Below are positions 26,191-35,617 of a DNA stretch of 64,000 bases, in pieces. The translations under genes were made by a program, and so were the position numbers. Under the pieces are notes generated by a model that was given only the letters and a program-made list of their open reading frames with translations, searched no databases and was not told where the DNA came from. Source of the DNA: Bog-473 sp963843365 (GTDB taxonomy: Bacteria; Actinomycetota; Acidimicrobiia; Acidimicrobiales; RAAP-2); assembly GCA_963843365.1 (NCBI GenBank), contig CAWJKG010000004.1, forward strand, positions 1-64,000, read 5' to 3'. Within the stretch, counting starts at the first letter, position 1; every line of letters starts with the position of its first letter.

Positions 26191-27729
26191 TCAGCCGGCG
26201 GCCCACCCCATCGATTTCTCCACGGTGCGGCGCCAGACGGCGTGCAGGGCGTCGGCCAGCTCGGCGGGCAGCTCGGGCTCGAAGACCGTCTCCGCCCGCC
26301 AGAGGGCGGCCAGCTCGGCCTGGGACGACCAGACCCCCTCGGCCAGGCCGGCCACGGTGGCGGCACCGAGCGCGGTGGACTCGAGCGAGGCGGGCCGCGC
26401 CACCGGCAGGCGGCTCTGTTCGGCCTGGAGCGCGAGGAGGAGGTCCATGGCGGCGGCGCCCCCGTCGACCCGCAGCGCGGCGAGTGGGCGGGACGACGCG
26501 GCGGCCATGGCGTCGGTCATGTCGCGCACCTGGAAGGCCATCGCCTCCACGCACGCCCGCGCCAGGTGGGCGCGTCCGACCCCGCGCGTGAGGCCGGTCA
26601 CGATGCCGCGCGCCCCGGGGTCCCACCACGGACTGCCGAGGCCGGTGAGCGCGGGCACGAACGTCACGCCGCCGCTGTCGGCCACCGACTCCGCCAGTGG
26701 TCCCACCTCGGCGGCGCTGTCGATGATGCCGAGCCCGTCGCGCAGCCACTGGATCGCCGCGCCCGAGACGAAGGCCGACCCCTCGAGCGCGTAGGCGACG
26801 CGGTCGGACGCGCCGTCGGCGTGATCGCCCAGATCCCAGGCGCAGCTGACCGTGAGGCCGGCGGGCGCCGGCGGGCGCTCGGGGCCGGCGTTGGCCAACG
26901 CGAAGCTGCCCGTGCCGTAGGTGACCTTCACCAGGCCGGGTTCGAAGCAGGCCTGGCCGAACAGCGCGGCCTGCTGGTCGCCGAGCACGCCCGACACCGG
27001 GACGCCGTCGAGGACGGCGGCGGCCGGTCCCAGGTCGCCCAGCGACGCCACGCCGAAGCGTCCCGCCGAGGGCTCGACGTCGGGGAGCGTGTGGGGCGGC
27101 ACGCCGAAGAGTTCGCAGAGCTCGGGGGACCAGGCGCGCGTGGCCGTATCGAGCAGGAGGGTCCGGCTCGCGTTGGAGGGGTCGGTGGCGTAGCGGCCGC
27201 CGTGAGTCCCGCCGGTCAGGTTCCACAGCACCCAGGTGTCGACGGTGCAGAAGGAGAGGTCGGGATCGTCGGCGCCGAGCGCGAGGTCGCCGTGGCGGAG
27301 GAGCCAGGCCGCCTTGGTGGCGCTGAAATACGGATCGAGCACGAGCCCCGTGGTGGCGCGCACGAGCGGCAGGTGGCCGGCCTCGGTCAGCTCGGCGCAG
27401 AGCGCGGCGGTGCGCCGGTCCTGCCAGACGATGGCCCGGTGCAGCGGCCGGCCGGTGCCGCGGTCGAAGGCCACCAGGGTCTCGCGCTGGTTGGTGATGC
27501 CGAGGGCGGCCACCGTGTCGCCCCGCTCGGCCAGGCGGGCGCCGAGCTCGGCCAGCACGGCGCGCACGCTCTCCCAGATGTCGGTGGGGTCGTGCTCGAC
27601 CCACCCGGGGCGGGGGAAGTGCTGGGTGAGCTCCCGGTAGGCGACATCGGCCACCCGGGCCCGCCCGTCCACGGCGAGGGCGCGCACCCCGGTCGTGCCC
27701 GCATCGATGGCGACGACGACCCTGGCCAT
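26191..27729 (-). CDS. glpK: Glycerol kinase
   Basis: FGGY-family kinase making glycerol-3-phosphate, 512 residues. Motifs: VVVAIDAGTTGVRALAVD (phosphate 1), GWVEHDPTDIWESV, ITNQRETLVAFDR, AIVWQDRR, FSATKAAWLL, GDQQAALFGQ, VKVTYGTGSFALAN (phosphate 2), ALEGSAFVSGAAIQWLRD, LTGLGSPWWDPGARG and LRVDGGAAAMDLLLALQA. All expected blocks are present in one frame. It is divergent from nrdJ. No glpF or glpD is adjacent. It is a generic FGGY kinase, but the R-E-T and W-D regions favour glycerol. Confidence 0.88.
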   Translation of the reverse strand: MARVVVAIDAGTTGVRALAVDGRARVADVAYRELTQHFPRPGWVEHDPTDIWESVRAVLAELGARLAERGDTVAALGITNQRETLVAFDRGTGRPLHRAIVWQDRRTAALCAELTEAGHLPLVRATTGLVLDPYFSATKAAWLLRHGDLALGADDPDLSFCTVDTWVLWNLTGGTHGGRYATDPSNASRTLLLDTATRAWSPELCELFGVPPHTLPDVEPSAGRFGVASLGDLGPAAAVLDGVPVSGVLGDQQAALFGQACFEPGLVKVTYGTGSFALANAGPERPPAPAGLTVSCAWDLGDHADGASDRVAYALEGSAFVSGAAIQWLRDGLGIIDSAAEVGPLAESVADSGGVTFVPALTGLGSPWWDPGARGIVTGLTRGVGRAHLARACVEAMAFQVRDMTDAMAAASSRPLAALRVDGGAAAMDLLLALQAEQSRLPVARPASLESTALGAATVAGLAEGVWSSQAELAALWRAETVFEPELPAELADALHAVWRRTVEKSMGWAAG

Positions 27730-27846
27730 GGAGTGCCGACGCTAACGCTCGCGGGTATTCGGCGCCGGTGGGCGCCCCTCCCGGGGGGTCCGCGCGCAAA
27801 CAATCGCGAACGGCCCCTGACCTGCACGGATGGTGCACCGATGTGG

Positions 27847-27876
27847 TTGACAAGCACGTAACTACAGTGCTGTAAT
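27847..27876 (+). promoter_or_regulatory. Sigma-70-type promoter for nrdJ
   Basis: TTGACA (27847-27852), 18-base spacer, TGTAAT (27871-27876). Transcription would start about 27883, inside the first NrdR box, leaving a leader of about 145 bases before the ATG. Confidence 0.7.
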
Positions 27877-27877
27877 G

Positions 27878-27893
27878 ACACATCATCTCGTGT
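27878..27893 (+). promoter_or_regulatory. NrdR box 1
   Basis: ACACATCATCTCGTGT, a 16-base palindrome-type site (ACAC-N8-GTGT) matching the NrdR consensus, two bases after the -10 and covering the expected start site. NrdR represses ribonucleotide reductase genes when dATP is high. Confidence 0.8.
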
Positions 27894-27909
27894 CTCGGGG
27901 AGGGGCCGA

Positions 27910-27925
27910 CCACAACATCTTGTGG
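27910..27925 (+). promoter_or_regulatory. NrdR box 2
   Basis: CCACAACATCTTGTGG within the longer palindrome ACCACA-N6-TGTGGT (27909-27926). It begins 32 bases after box 1, three helical turns, the usual spacing of paired NrdR boxes. Confidence 0.85.
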
Positions 27926-28027
27926 TGAGGCGAGGAAACCCCACTTCCGGGCGCTGGATCGTGACGCAGCAACCGTAGACACGCAGTGACACCCCCGGAA
28001 CGACCCACACAGGAGGACCCCAGCCCC

Positions 28028-30869
28028 ATGGCCATCGCCCCCCAGCGATCCGAGATCGGCATCCGCCGGCACTTCACGACCGAAGGCGTCCACCCCTACG
28101 ACGAGGTCGCCTGGGAGCGGCGCGACGCCCGGATCACCAACTACCGGGACGGCACCGTGGCCTTCGAGCAGCTCGGCGTCGAGGTGCCCGAGTCCTGGAG
28201 CGTGAACGCCACCAACATCTTGGCGCAGAAGTACTTCCGCGGCACCCTCGGCACCGACGAGCGTGAGTGGTCGCTGCGCCAGGTGGCCGACCGGGTGGCC
28301 GACACGCTGACGTCGTGGGGCATCAAGGACGGCTACTTCGTCGACGACGAGGAGGCCCTGGTCTTCAACCACGAGCTGAAGTACCTCATCATCCACCAGA
28401 AGGCCGCCTTCAACTCGCCGGTGTGGTTCAACATCGGCGTGCACGGCGTGCCCCAGCAGGGGAGCGCCTGCTTCATTCTGTCCGTCGAGGACACGATGGA
28501 CTCGATCCTCAACTGGTACACGGAAGAGGGCGTCATCTTCAAGGGCGGGTCGGGCGCCGGCGTCAACCTGTCGCGCATCCGCTCCTCGCACGAGCTGCTC
28601 AAGGGCGGCGGCACCGCCTCGGGTCCGGTGAGCTTCATGCGCGGCGCCGACGCCTCGGCCGGCACCATCAAGTCCGGCGGCAAGACCCGCCGCGCCGCCA
28701 AGATGGTCATCCTCGACGCCGACCACCCCGACGTGGAGGACTTCATCTGGTGCAAGGCGATCGAGGAGCGCAAGGCCCGCGTCCTGCGCGACGCCGGGTT
28801 CGACATGGACCTCGACGGGGCGGACAGCCACTCGACGCAGTACCAGAACGCCAACAACTCGGTGCGGGTGACCGACGAGTTCATGGAGGCCGTGATCGAC
28901 GGACGGGACTGGAACCTGACGGCGCGCACCGACGGCGCGGTCGTCCGTACGGTGCCGGCCCGCGACCTGTTCCGCCAGATCGCCCACTCCGCCTGGGAGT
29001 GCGCCGACCCGGGCCTGCAGTACGACACCACCATCAACCGCTGGCACACGGCGCCGGTGACGGGGCGGATCAACGGCTCCAACCCGTGCAGCGAGTACGT
29101 GCACCTCGACGACTCCGCCTGCAACCTGGCCTCCATGAACCTGCTCACCTTCCTCGACCAGAACGACGAGTTCGACGTGGAGGGCTTCAAGGCGGCGGTG
29201 GCCGTCGTGTTCACCGGCCAGGAGATCATCGTCGGCAACGCCGACTACCCGACGGAGCGGATCGGCGAGACGACGCGGGCCTTCCGCCAGCTCGGCATCG
29301 GCTACGCCAACCTGGGCGCGCTGCTGATGGCGCAGGGCCTGCCCTACGACTCGGACGCCGGACGGGCCTGGGCCGCCGCCATCACGGCGCTGCTCACCGG
29401 GCACGCCTACGCCACGTCGGCCCGCACCGCCGCCCGCATGGGGCCGTTCGCCGGCTACCACGAGAACGCCGAGCCGATGCTCAACGTCCTGCGCATGCAC
29501 CAGGCCGAGGCGGCCCGCATCGACGAGGACGTCGTGCCGCCCGAGCTGCTCTCGGCCGCCCAGGAGTCCTGGGACCGGGCCGTCGACCTGGCCGAGACGT
29601 ACGGCGTGCGCAACTCGCAGGCGTCGGTGCTGGCTCCGACCGGGACCATCGGGCTGCTCATGGACTGCGACACGACGGGCGTCGAGCCCGACCTCGGTCT
29701 GGTCAAGACCAAGAAGCTGGTCGGTGGCGGCACCATGTCGATCGTCAACCAGACGGTGCCGCGGGCGCTGGCCAAGCTCGGCTACGGCGTGGAGCAGATT
29801 GAGGACATCGTCGCCTACGTCAACGAGAACATGTCGATCCTCGGGGCGCCCCACGTGGCCCCGGAGCACCTGGCCGTCTTCGCCTGCTCCATGGGCGACA
29901 ACACCATCCACTACTCGGGCCACATCCGCATGATGGGGGCGGTGCAGCCCTTCATCAGCGGCGCCATCTCCAAGACGGTCAACATGCCCGAGGACGTGAC
30001 GGTCGAAGAGGTGGAGCAGCTGCACATCGACGCCTGGCGGCTCGGGATAAAGGCCGTGGCCATCTACCGGGACAACTGCAAGGTGGCCCAGCCGCTGTCG
30101 ACGACGAAGAAGGAGCCGGCCGAGGTGGGCGGTGACCTGGCGCCGGCGGGATCGGACGCCGAGGCGCACGACCGTGAGATCGCGGCCCGCATCGCCGAGC
30201 TCGAGGAGGCGCTGCAGCGGGAGCAGCAGCGGACGACGTCGTCGGTGGTGGTCGGTGCGGTGCGCGAGCGCCTGCCCCGGCGCCGGCGTTCGGAGACGTT
30301 CTCGTTCCGGGTGGCCGACTGCGAGGGCTACGTCACGGTCGGGGAGTACGAGGACGGGCGCCCGGGCGAGGTGTTCATCAAGGTCTCCAAGCAGGGGTCG
30401 ACCCTCGCCGGCATCATGGACGCCTTCTCCATTTCGGTCAGTCTCGGGCTCCAGCACGGCGTGCCGCTGGCCACCTTCGTGCGCAAGTACGCCAACATGA
30501 AGTTCGAGCCGGCCGGCATCACCGACGACCCCGAACTGCGCATCGCCACCAGCCTCGTCGACTACATCTTCCGCCGCATGGCGCGTGGACTTCCTCACGC
30601 TCGAGGAGCGGACGGAACTCGGCATCCTCTCGAACCGGGAACGGATGCAGCCGACGCTGCCCGGAGTGGAAGAGATGGCGACGCCGACGGTCGGCCTGGT
30701 CGAGGACGGCCTCAGCAGCGGCCGCACCGGTGCGGAGCCGGCGGCTCAGGCGCTGGCCCGGGCCGAGCAGCTCGACGCCCCGCTCTGCTACAGCTGCGGC
30801 AACACCATGCAGCGGGCGGGCTCGTGCTACGTGTGCGGGAGCTGCGGGTCGACCAGCGGGTGCTCATAA
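28028..30869 (+). CDS. nrdJ: Adenosylcobalamin-dependent (class II) ribonucleotide reductase, one frameshift
   Basis: Reduces ribonucleotides to deoxyribonucleotides. About 947 residues. ATG 28028 has aggagga ten bases upstream, better than an upstream in-frame GTG. Visible: FNSPVWFNIGVHG, QGSACFILSVEDTMDSI (one of the redox Cys), FKGGSGAGVNLSRIRSS, the active-site N-x-C-x-E in NPCSEYVHLDD (Cys about 354), SACNLASMNL, ASVLAPTGTIGLLMDCDTTG, and a C-terminal zinc-ribbon tail CYSCGNTMQRAGSCYVCGSC ending GSTSGCS. One base is out of place near 30580 (DYIFRRMA to VDFLTLEERTELGIL). It is regulated by the promoter and NrdR boxes upstream. No cobalamin riboswitch is visible. Confidence 0.92.
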
Positions 30870-30994
30870 GCATTCGCATTGTCACGTCTCGGATGTCGCG
30901 ACAGTCCAACCGGATTTCGCGATCGCCGATTCCGCGACACGTTTCCGGAGGAGTGCTCACCAGGCGTCGCTGCAGGCTCCTTCGGTAGCCGGAT

Positions 30995-31015
30995 ACCAGG
31001 ACCAAGGTCACTGGT
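30995..31015 (+). terminator. Hairpin downstream of nrdJ
   Basis: ACCAGGAC (30995-31002), loop CAAG, GTC-A-CTGGT (31007-31015) form an 8-bp stem with one bulged A. It lies 126 bases after the nrdJ stop. A perfect 10-base palindrome TGTCGCGACA is also present at 30894-30903. Neither has a T-run. Confidence 0.4.
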
Positions 31016-31047
31016 GCGCAACCCGGGTCCGCTTTACGGTAGGCGGC

Positions 31048-31350
31048 ATGGCCGAGCCCACCGAGTTGGAGCGCAACGGACACTGGCAGATGGCCGTGTG
31101 GGCCCTGCGGGTGGGCTTCGTCGCTCTCGCGACGATCGTGGTGGGCGGCATCGTGCTGGCGTCCGGTGGCACGCCGTGGATCCTGGCCGCCGGCGTGATC
31201 TTCTGGCTCGCCTGCGCCGTGGTCATCGCGACCGGGTTCCTCCTGACACTGCACGACCTGCCCGAGCCTCGACCCGGGTTCTGGTCGATGCGGTGGAGGA
31301 TCATTCACGACGCCGTCGGCGTGCGGATCCGGACGGGCGCTCCTCGCTGA
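31048..31350 (+). CDS. Small two-helix membrane protein
   Basis: 100 residues, ATG 31048. Two membrane helices are clear, LRVGFVALATIVVGGIVLAS and WILAAGVIFWLACAVVIATG, separated by a short GGTP turn. Both ends are probably cytoplasmic, with a basic C-terminus (MRWRIIHDAVGVRIRTGAPR). No family recognised. It stands alone between nrdJ and the alpha/beta hydrolase. Confidence 0.65.
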   Translation: MAEPTELERNGHWQMAVWALRVGFVALATIVVGGIVLASGGTPWILAAGVIFWLACAVVIATGFLLTLHDLPEPRPGFWSMRWRIIHDAVGVRIRTGAPR

Positions 31351-31440
31351 GGCTTCCTGGCCTGGGCCTAGGACGTTCGCGTGGGGGCGAAGGGACGTTT
31401 GACCCTAGGAGGGGCACGCAGCGGAGCCCATGGTTGTGAC

Positions 31441-32394
31441 ATGGGTCCGGAGAACGGAGGACGACCGGTAGCTCCGCTGGTGCGGGGTTTGGACTGGTTG
31501 GACTGGAAGGAAACCGTGGTCGACGGGCGTCCGGCGTTCTATGGCGAGGCTGGGTCAGGTCCACCTGCGCTTTTCCTGCATGGCTGGGGTCTCGACCACA
31601 AGGCATACAAGCGGGCGCTCTCCCGCCTGGTGCGGGCAGGCTTACACGTTTACGCCCCGGCGTTGCCCGGTTTTGGCGGGACGGCCGGCCTCGAGGCCAA
31701 GTCGGTCGGGTTGTCGTCGTACGGGAACTGGGTGGCGACATTCCTCGACACCGTCGGGGTGGGATCGCCGGTCCTCGCTCTGGGTCATTCGTTCGGAGGT
31801 GGTGTTGCCGTCAAGCTGGCGTACGACCATCCGCACCACGTCCGCGCGCTGGTGCTCATCAATTCCGTGGGTGGTTCGGCGTGGGCGCACAGCGGCTCCA
31901 CCGTGCGTTCCATGGCGGAGCGGCCGCTGTGGGACTGGGGTCTGCACTTCCCCGCCGACCTGCTACCCATTCGCCAAGCTCGTCGCGTCCTTCCCGTCAT
32001 TTTGGCCGAGGGTCTGCCGAACTTGATCCGAGACCCGCGGTCGTTCTGGCTCGCGGCGGGCCTCGCCCGGCGGGCCGATCTGACCGTGGAGCTCGACGCC
32101 CTGCGCCGCCGGCGTCTTCCGGTCGTGGTGCTGTGGGGGCAGCACGACCACCTCGTGACGCGTGCGTCGTTCGAGGACATGTGCCGATGCTTGGGTGACC
32201 CCGATGTGGTGACGGTGCCCGGCAACCATTCCTGGTTGCTCGCCGACCCCCAGGCATTCGGCGAGGTCATGACGAACGTGCTCGACCTCGTGGGACGGGC
32301 GGAGGCCGGCGGTGTGGCGCAGGATGAACCGATCGACGCCCCCCGGGGTGACAATGGTGATCCCGACGTGCCGTGCTCGACGTCCGCCATGTGA
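31441..32394 (+). CDS. Alpha/beta-fold hydrolase
   Basis: About 317 residues from ATG 31441. Visible: oxyanion segment ALFLHGWGLDHKAYKRAL, VYAPALPGFGGTAG, nucleophile elbow LALGHSFGGGVAV, acid in VVVLWGQHDHLVT and His in VTVPGNHSWLLADP. No signal peptide. The set fits a soluble esterase or lactonase of the MhpC type. The C-terminal 30 residues after EVMTNVLDLV are low in family character. The substrate is unknown. Confidence 0.8.
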   Translation: MGPENGGRPVAPLVRGLDWLDWKETVVDGRPAFYGEAGSGPPALFLHGWGLDHKAYKRALSRLVRAGLHVYAPALPGFGGTAGLEAKSVGLSSYGNWVATFLDTVGVGSPVLALGHSFGGGVAVKLAYDHPHHVRALVLINSVGGSAWAHSGSTVRSMAERPLWDWGLHFPADLLPIRQARRVLPVILAEGLPNLIRDPRSFWLAAGLARRADLTVELDALRRRRLPVVVLWGQHDHLVTRASFEDMCRCLGDPDVVTVPGNHSWLLADPQAFGEVMTNVLDLVGRAEAGGVAQDEPIDAPRGDNGDPDVPCSTSAM

Positions 32395-32672
32395 TCGCCC
32401 CAAGTCGGGGGAACCTGCGTGGTCGAAGGGTGGGCCATGGCGGGCCTGGGACGAGACGACCGTTGTCGTCCCGTACTGCGACAAGTTCCTCTGTGATATC
32501 CTGCAAAAGGTCCTTTGATGTGTCCGGCGGTTGCTCCGGCTGATCGCCTCTGTCGCAACCGGCCATTTCCGAGAACTGCCGCCATTTGGCTGCAAAGGAG
32601 TCGGAAATGCTCCACCATCAGGGCTTCTCACGCAGTTCCTTGCTTGCATCCCTCTTCGCTGAAGGTTTCTGA
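32395..32672 (+). promoter_or_regulatory. Upstream region of the histidine kinase gene
   Basis: No gene seen. It contains the inverted repeat TTGTCG-N10-CGACAA (32463-32468 and 32479-32484) shortly before GATATC, a possible -10. The repeat overlaps the expected -35 area, so it could be an operator. The promoter assignment is weak. Confidence 0.3.
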
Positions 32673-33806
32673 GTGGTGCCGTACCACTCGATTGACGATC
32701 CAACCAAGCTCCGCCGGGTCCTCGACGCGGTCCTCCTCATTGAGAAGGACCTCGAGCTTCCAGCGCTCCTGCGCCACGTGATCGAAGAGGCAGCCTCCAT
32801 GACCGGCGCTCGCTACGCCGCTGTGGGTGTCCTGAACGAGGACAAAACCGCGTTGGTCGAGTTCGTCACCACCGGGATCGGACCCGAACTGGTCGCACAG
32901 ATCGGCACGCTTCCGACCGGCAGGGGCGTGTTGGGCGTCCTCATTGCCGACCCGGTTCCGCTGCGCCTTGCCCAGCTGAGCGAGCACCCCGACAGTTTCG
33001 GCTTCCCGTCCAATCATCCCCCGATGACATCGTTCCTCGGGGTTCCGGTCAAAGTCCGCGACGAGATCTACGGCAACCTGTACCTGACCAACAAAATCGG
33101 GTGGTCCGAATTCACCCAGGACGATGTGACCCTGGTCGAAGCACTGGCCTTGGCTGCCGGTGTCGCCATCGAGAACGCCCGGCTCCACCAACAAGTCCAG
33201 GTGGCGGCCGTGTTCGAGGACCGAGACCGCATGGCCCGTGACCTGCACGACCATGTCATTCAGCGGCTCTTCGGCGTAGGACTCAGCCTCCAGGGGTTGG
33301 CCATCCGCGCTGCACCCGCAATCTCCACCGGACTCCAGAAGCAGGTGGACTCGATCGAGGCGATCATCTCCGACCTACGCGCCACGATCTACGCGCTCGG
33401 CATGGCCGGCTCGAGTCGGGGTGTCCGTGACGACGTGACCATTCTCGTCGGCGAGCTGCGCGACATGGTGGGCTTCGAGTTAACCGTCTCCTTCGACGGA
33501 GCCGTGGATCTTTGGGTTTCCGAACAGATCGCCGAGCATCTCGTGGCCGTCATCCGTGAAGCGGTGACCAACATCGAACGCCATGCCCAGGCCACCAAAG
33601 CCACGATTTCACTCAGTGCGAACGGCGAACACTGCGAGCTCGTGGTGTCAGACAATGGGCGGGGCATGGACGGCAAGGGGCGGGCGGACAGCCGGGGTCT
33701 CACCAACATGCGGCGTCGAGCCGAGAAGCTCGATGGTCAATTCGAGACATCGGATGCTCCCGGGGGTGGCACGGTCCTGTCTTGGCGAGTGCCGATCCGC
33801 GACTAG
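32673..33806 (+). CDS. GAF-domain sensor histidine kinase, DevS/DosS-like
   Basis: 377 residues, no membrane helix, GTG start. Residues about 20-170 form one GAF domain (LPALLRHVIEEAASMTGARYAAVGVL, TSFLGVPVKVRDEIYGNLYLTNK). HisKA_3 has the phospho-His near 192 in MARDLHDHVIQRLFGVGLSLQ. The ATPase has VAVIREAVTNIERHAQA (N box), VSDNGRGMDG and GLTNMRRRAEKLDG. DevS-type kinases have two GAF domains with haem, and only one is here. No response regulator is adjacent. It lies beside an arsenic locus, facing it tail to tail. Confidence 0.88.
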   Translation: MVPYHSIDDPTKLRRVLDAVLLIEKDLELPALLRHVIEEAASMTGARYAAVGVLNEDKTALVEFVTTGIGPELVAQIGTLPTGRGVLGVLIADPVPLRLAQLSEHPDSFGFPSNHPPMTSFLGVPVKVRDEIYGNLYLTNKIGWSEFTQDDVTLVEALALAAGVAIENARLHQQVQVAAVFEDRDRMARDLHDHVIQRLFGVGLSLQGLAIRAAPAISTGLQKQVDSIEAIISDLRATIYALGMAGSSRGVRDDVTILVGELRDMVGFELTVSFDGAVDLWVSEQIAEHLVAVIREAVTNIERHAQATKATISLSANGEHCELVVSDNGRGMDGKGRADSRGLTNMRRRAEKLDGQFETSDAPGGGTVLSWRVPIRD

Positions 33807-33849
33807 CGGCCTTGAATACCGGTCCGCTGCCACCTGTGGGTCGCGCGGT

Positions 33850-33866
33850 GAAGGGGACAGCCCTTC
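33850..33866. terminator. Hairpin between kinase and arsC, bidirectional
   Basis: GAAGGG (33850-33855) and CCCTTC (33861-33866) over a five-base loop, located between the convergent ends of the kinase gene and arsC. Confidence 0.55.
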
Positions 33867-33910
33867 GAATTCACACGAAGGAGACGCCGCGTGCTCGGAG
33901 CGCTGCTGCG

Positions 33911-34333
33911 TCAGCCGATCTCGCTGACACCACCGAGCAGTTCGGCGATGAGTCCGTCGACGCGGCGCGCGATGTCGTCGCGAATGTCGCGGACCTCGGC
34001 GACGTCCTTGCCGGCAGGGTCCGGTAACTCCCAGTCGAGGTACCGCTTGCCCGGGTAGACGGGACAGGCATCGCCGCAGCCCATCGTGACGATCACGTCG
34101 GACTGCAACGCCATGTCGTCGGTGAGCTTCTTGGGGCGCTCGGCGGAGATGTCGAGGCCCGCCTCGGCCATGGCGGCGACGACCGCGGGGTTGAGGGTCT
34201 CTCCGGGCGCCGATCCGGCTGAATGCACCGTCATGCGTGTCCCGGCACGCGCCACGAGGAGGGCGGCGGCCATCTGGGACCGTCCGGCGTTGTGCACGCA
34301 GAGGAAAAGGACCTCGGGGTGTTCCGTGGTCAT
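33911..34333 (-). CDS. arsC: Arsenate reductase, low-molecular-weight phosphatase type
   Basis: 140 residues. The P-loop LFLCVHNAGRSQMAAALL gives catalytic Cys12 with the C-x5-R-S signature. Further Cys occur in VTMGCGDACP, suiting disulfide relay to thioredoxin or a mycothiol-linked mechanism. The loop YLDWELPDPAGKD carries the general acid Asp. It reduces arsenate to arsenite. Its start overlaps the aquaporin stop by ATGA, so it is the last gene of arsI-aqp-arsC. Confidence 0.92.
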   Translation of the reverse strand: MTTEHPEVLFLCVHNAGRSQMAAALLVARAGTRMTVHSAGSAPGETLNPAVVAAMAEAGLDISAERPKKLTDDMALQSDVIVTMGCGDACPVYPGKRYLDWELPDPAGKDVAEVRDIRDDIARRVDGLIAELLGGVSEIG

Positions 34334-35091
34334 CCGGGTGATTCCTGACCGGCGGGCGGGGGTCCCGATGCAACCAAGTCAGCCCCCGGGTGCGGGACCA
34401 TCACCTCACTGGCTTGTTCCGCGGTGATCGTCGGGTACAGCAGCCTGATCAGCATGAAGGCGAGCACACCGCCCACCACCTGGGCCCCGATGAAACTGGG
34501 GACAGACGACGGAGCGATCCCGGCGAACGTGTTGCTGAAGGTGCGTCCGACGGTGATGGCGGGGTTGGCAAAGCTGGTGGAGCTCGTGAAGAAATAGGCC
34601 GCCCCGATGTAGGCGCCGACCGCGGCCGGAGCGCTCGAGGATCGCCCCGATCGCGCCAGGGCGAAAATGACGAGCAAGAGGCCGACGGTGGCGATGACTT
34701 CGGAGAGGAAGTGGGCCGGCGAGGCCCGGTGTTTGGTGGACAGCTCGAAGGCCGCCCGGGAGAACATGACGTTGGCGACGACGGCGCCGAGCACGCATCC
34801 ACCCACTTGTGCCGGCAGGTAGGCGGCAGCGTCACGCCACGAGAGTCCGCCGAAGCCGGCGTCGACGAAGGAGACCACCGGGTTGAAGTGGCCGCCCGAC
34901 ACCGGCCCGAACATCAAGATGATGGCGTAGAGGCCGGCCGCAGTGGCAGCTGCGTTCTCGAAGAGCTGCAGCCCGGTGTTGCCGGGGGAGAGCTGCTGGG
35001 CGGCGATGCCCGAGCCGATGACGAGGGCGGCCAAAAAGGCGCTGCCGATGAACTCGGCCGTGAGGCGTCGCCAGAGCACGACGTCGTTCAT
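34330..35091 (-). CDS. Aquaporin/glycerol facilitator in the arsenic operon (AqpS-like)
   Basis: 253 residues and six membrane helices with two half-helix loops: SGGHFNPVVSFVD (N70) and TSFANPAITVGRTFS (N176, Arg184). NPV replaces the first NPA. In ars operons a MIP channel exports arsenite formed by ArsC, or passes arsenite/methylarsenite. No ArsB or Acr3 pump is present nearby, so this channel is the only visible exit route. ATG 35091 is 32 bases after the arsI stop. Confidence 0.88.
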   Translation of the reverse strand: MNDVVLWRRLTAEFIGSAFLAALVIGSGIAAQQLSPGNTGLQLFENAAATAAGLYAIILMFGPVSGGHFNPVVSFVDAGFGGLSWRDAAAYLPAQVGGCVLGAVVANVMFSRAAFELSTKHRASPAHFLSEVIATVGLLLVIFALARSGRSSSAPAAVGAYIGAAYFFTSSTSFANPAITVGRTFSNTFAGIAPSSVPSFIGAQVVGGVLAFMLIRLLYPTITAEQASEVMVPHPGADLVASGPPPAGQESPG

Positions 35092-35123
35092 GGCGTTGGA
35101 CTCCGCGGCCCTCGGCGGACGCT

Positions 35124-35600
35124 TCAGCAACAGGTGGATCCGGCTGGCGTCTGCAGCGAGGTGGCGCCGGGTTCCGCTGAGGCACAGCACGACCCGTCCC
35201 CGGCGATGCCGGACTCTGCGGGAGCGTCGGCCAGGACGGTGTAGATCTCCCAAGGCGTGGCGTCGGGGTCCTCGACCCAGACCTTGTCCTGGACGGCGAA
35301 ACAACACGTCGTGGCTTCCTGGTCGAGTGTCTCGAGGCCTTCTCCGGAGAGCCGACTCGAGGCCTGAGCGACGAAAGCGGGTGCTTCGACCTCGACGCCA
35401 AGGTGGTTCAATGCTCCGGTCACTCCGACGCCCCGGGCTTCTTGGTGCTCGATCAGCACCAGCTTGAGCGGTGGGTCGGCGATGGCGAAGTTGGCGTAGC
35501 CGGGGCGGACCTTGGCCGGCTCGGCATCGAAGAGTTTGGAGTAGAAGTCGATGGCCTCTTCGAGATCAGAGACGTTGAGGGCGAGTTGGACACGTGACAC
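35124..35600 (-). CDS. arsI: ArsI-type C-As lyase (VOC superfamily)
   Basis: 158 residues, GTG 35600 preceded by gggagg. Cleaves methyl or aryl groups from trivalent organoarsenicals. VOC ligands: Gln5 (VQLALNVSDL), His66 (NHLGVEV) and Glu118 (PWEIY). The arsenical-binding pair Cys99-Cys100 is in ATTCCFAVQDKVWVEDPD. These match the ArsI pattern, and CadI-type relatives have His in place of Gln5. The C-terminus carries two more Cys pairs, SCCAS and STCC at the very end, which could add metalloid binding. First gene of the minus-strand operon. Confidence 0.88.
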   Translation of the reverse strand: MSRVQLALNVSDLEEAIDFYSKLFDAEPAKVRPGYANFAIADPPLKLVLIEHQEARGVGVTGALNHLGVEVEAPAFVAQASSRLSGEGLETLDQEATTCCFAVQDKVWVEDPDATPWEIYTVLADAPAESGIAGDGSCCASAEPGATSLQTPAGSTCC

Positions 35601-35617
35601 GGCGGGCCTCCCGATAA

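Noticed and set aside
27730..28027. Cobalamin riboswitch before the B12-dependent nrdJ
   Set aside because: No B12-box-like core or long leader was seen. The short leader is taken up by the promoter and two NrdR boxes.
26162..30727. A very long minus-strand open frame opposite nrdJ and running into glpK
   Set aside because: It is the antisense of nrdJ in GC-rich DNA, with Val/His/Gly/Arg-rich composition and no motif. Only the glpK part at its end is real, in another frame.
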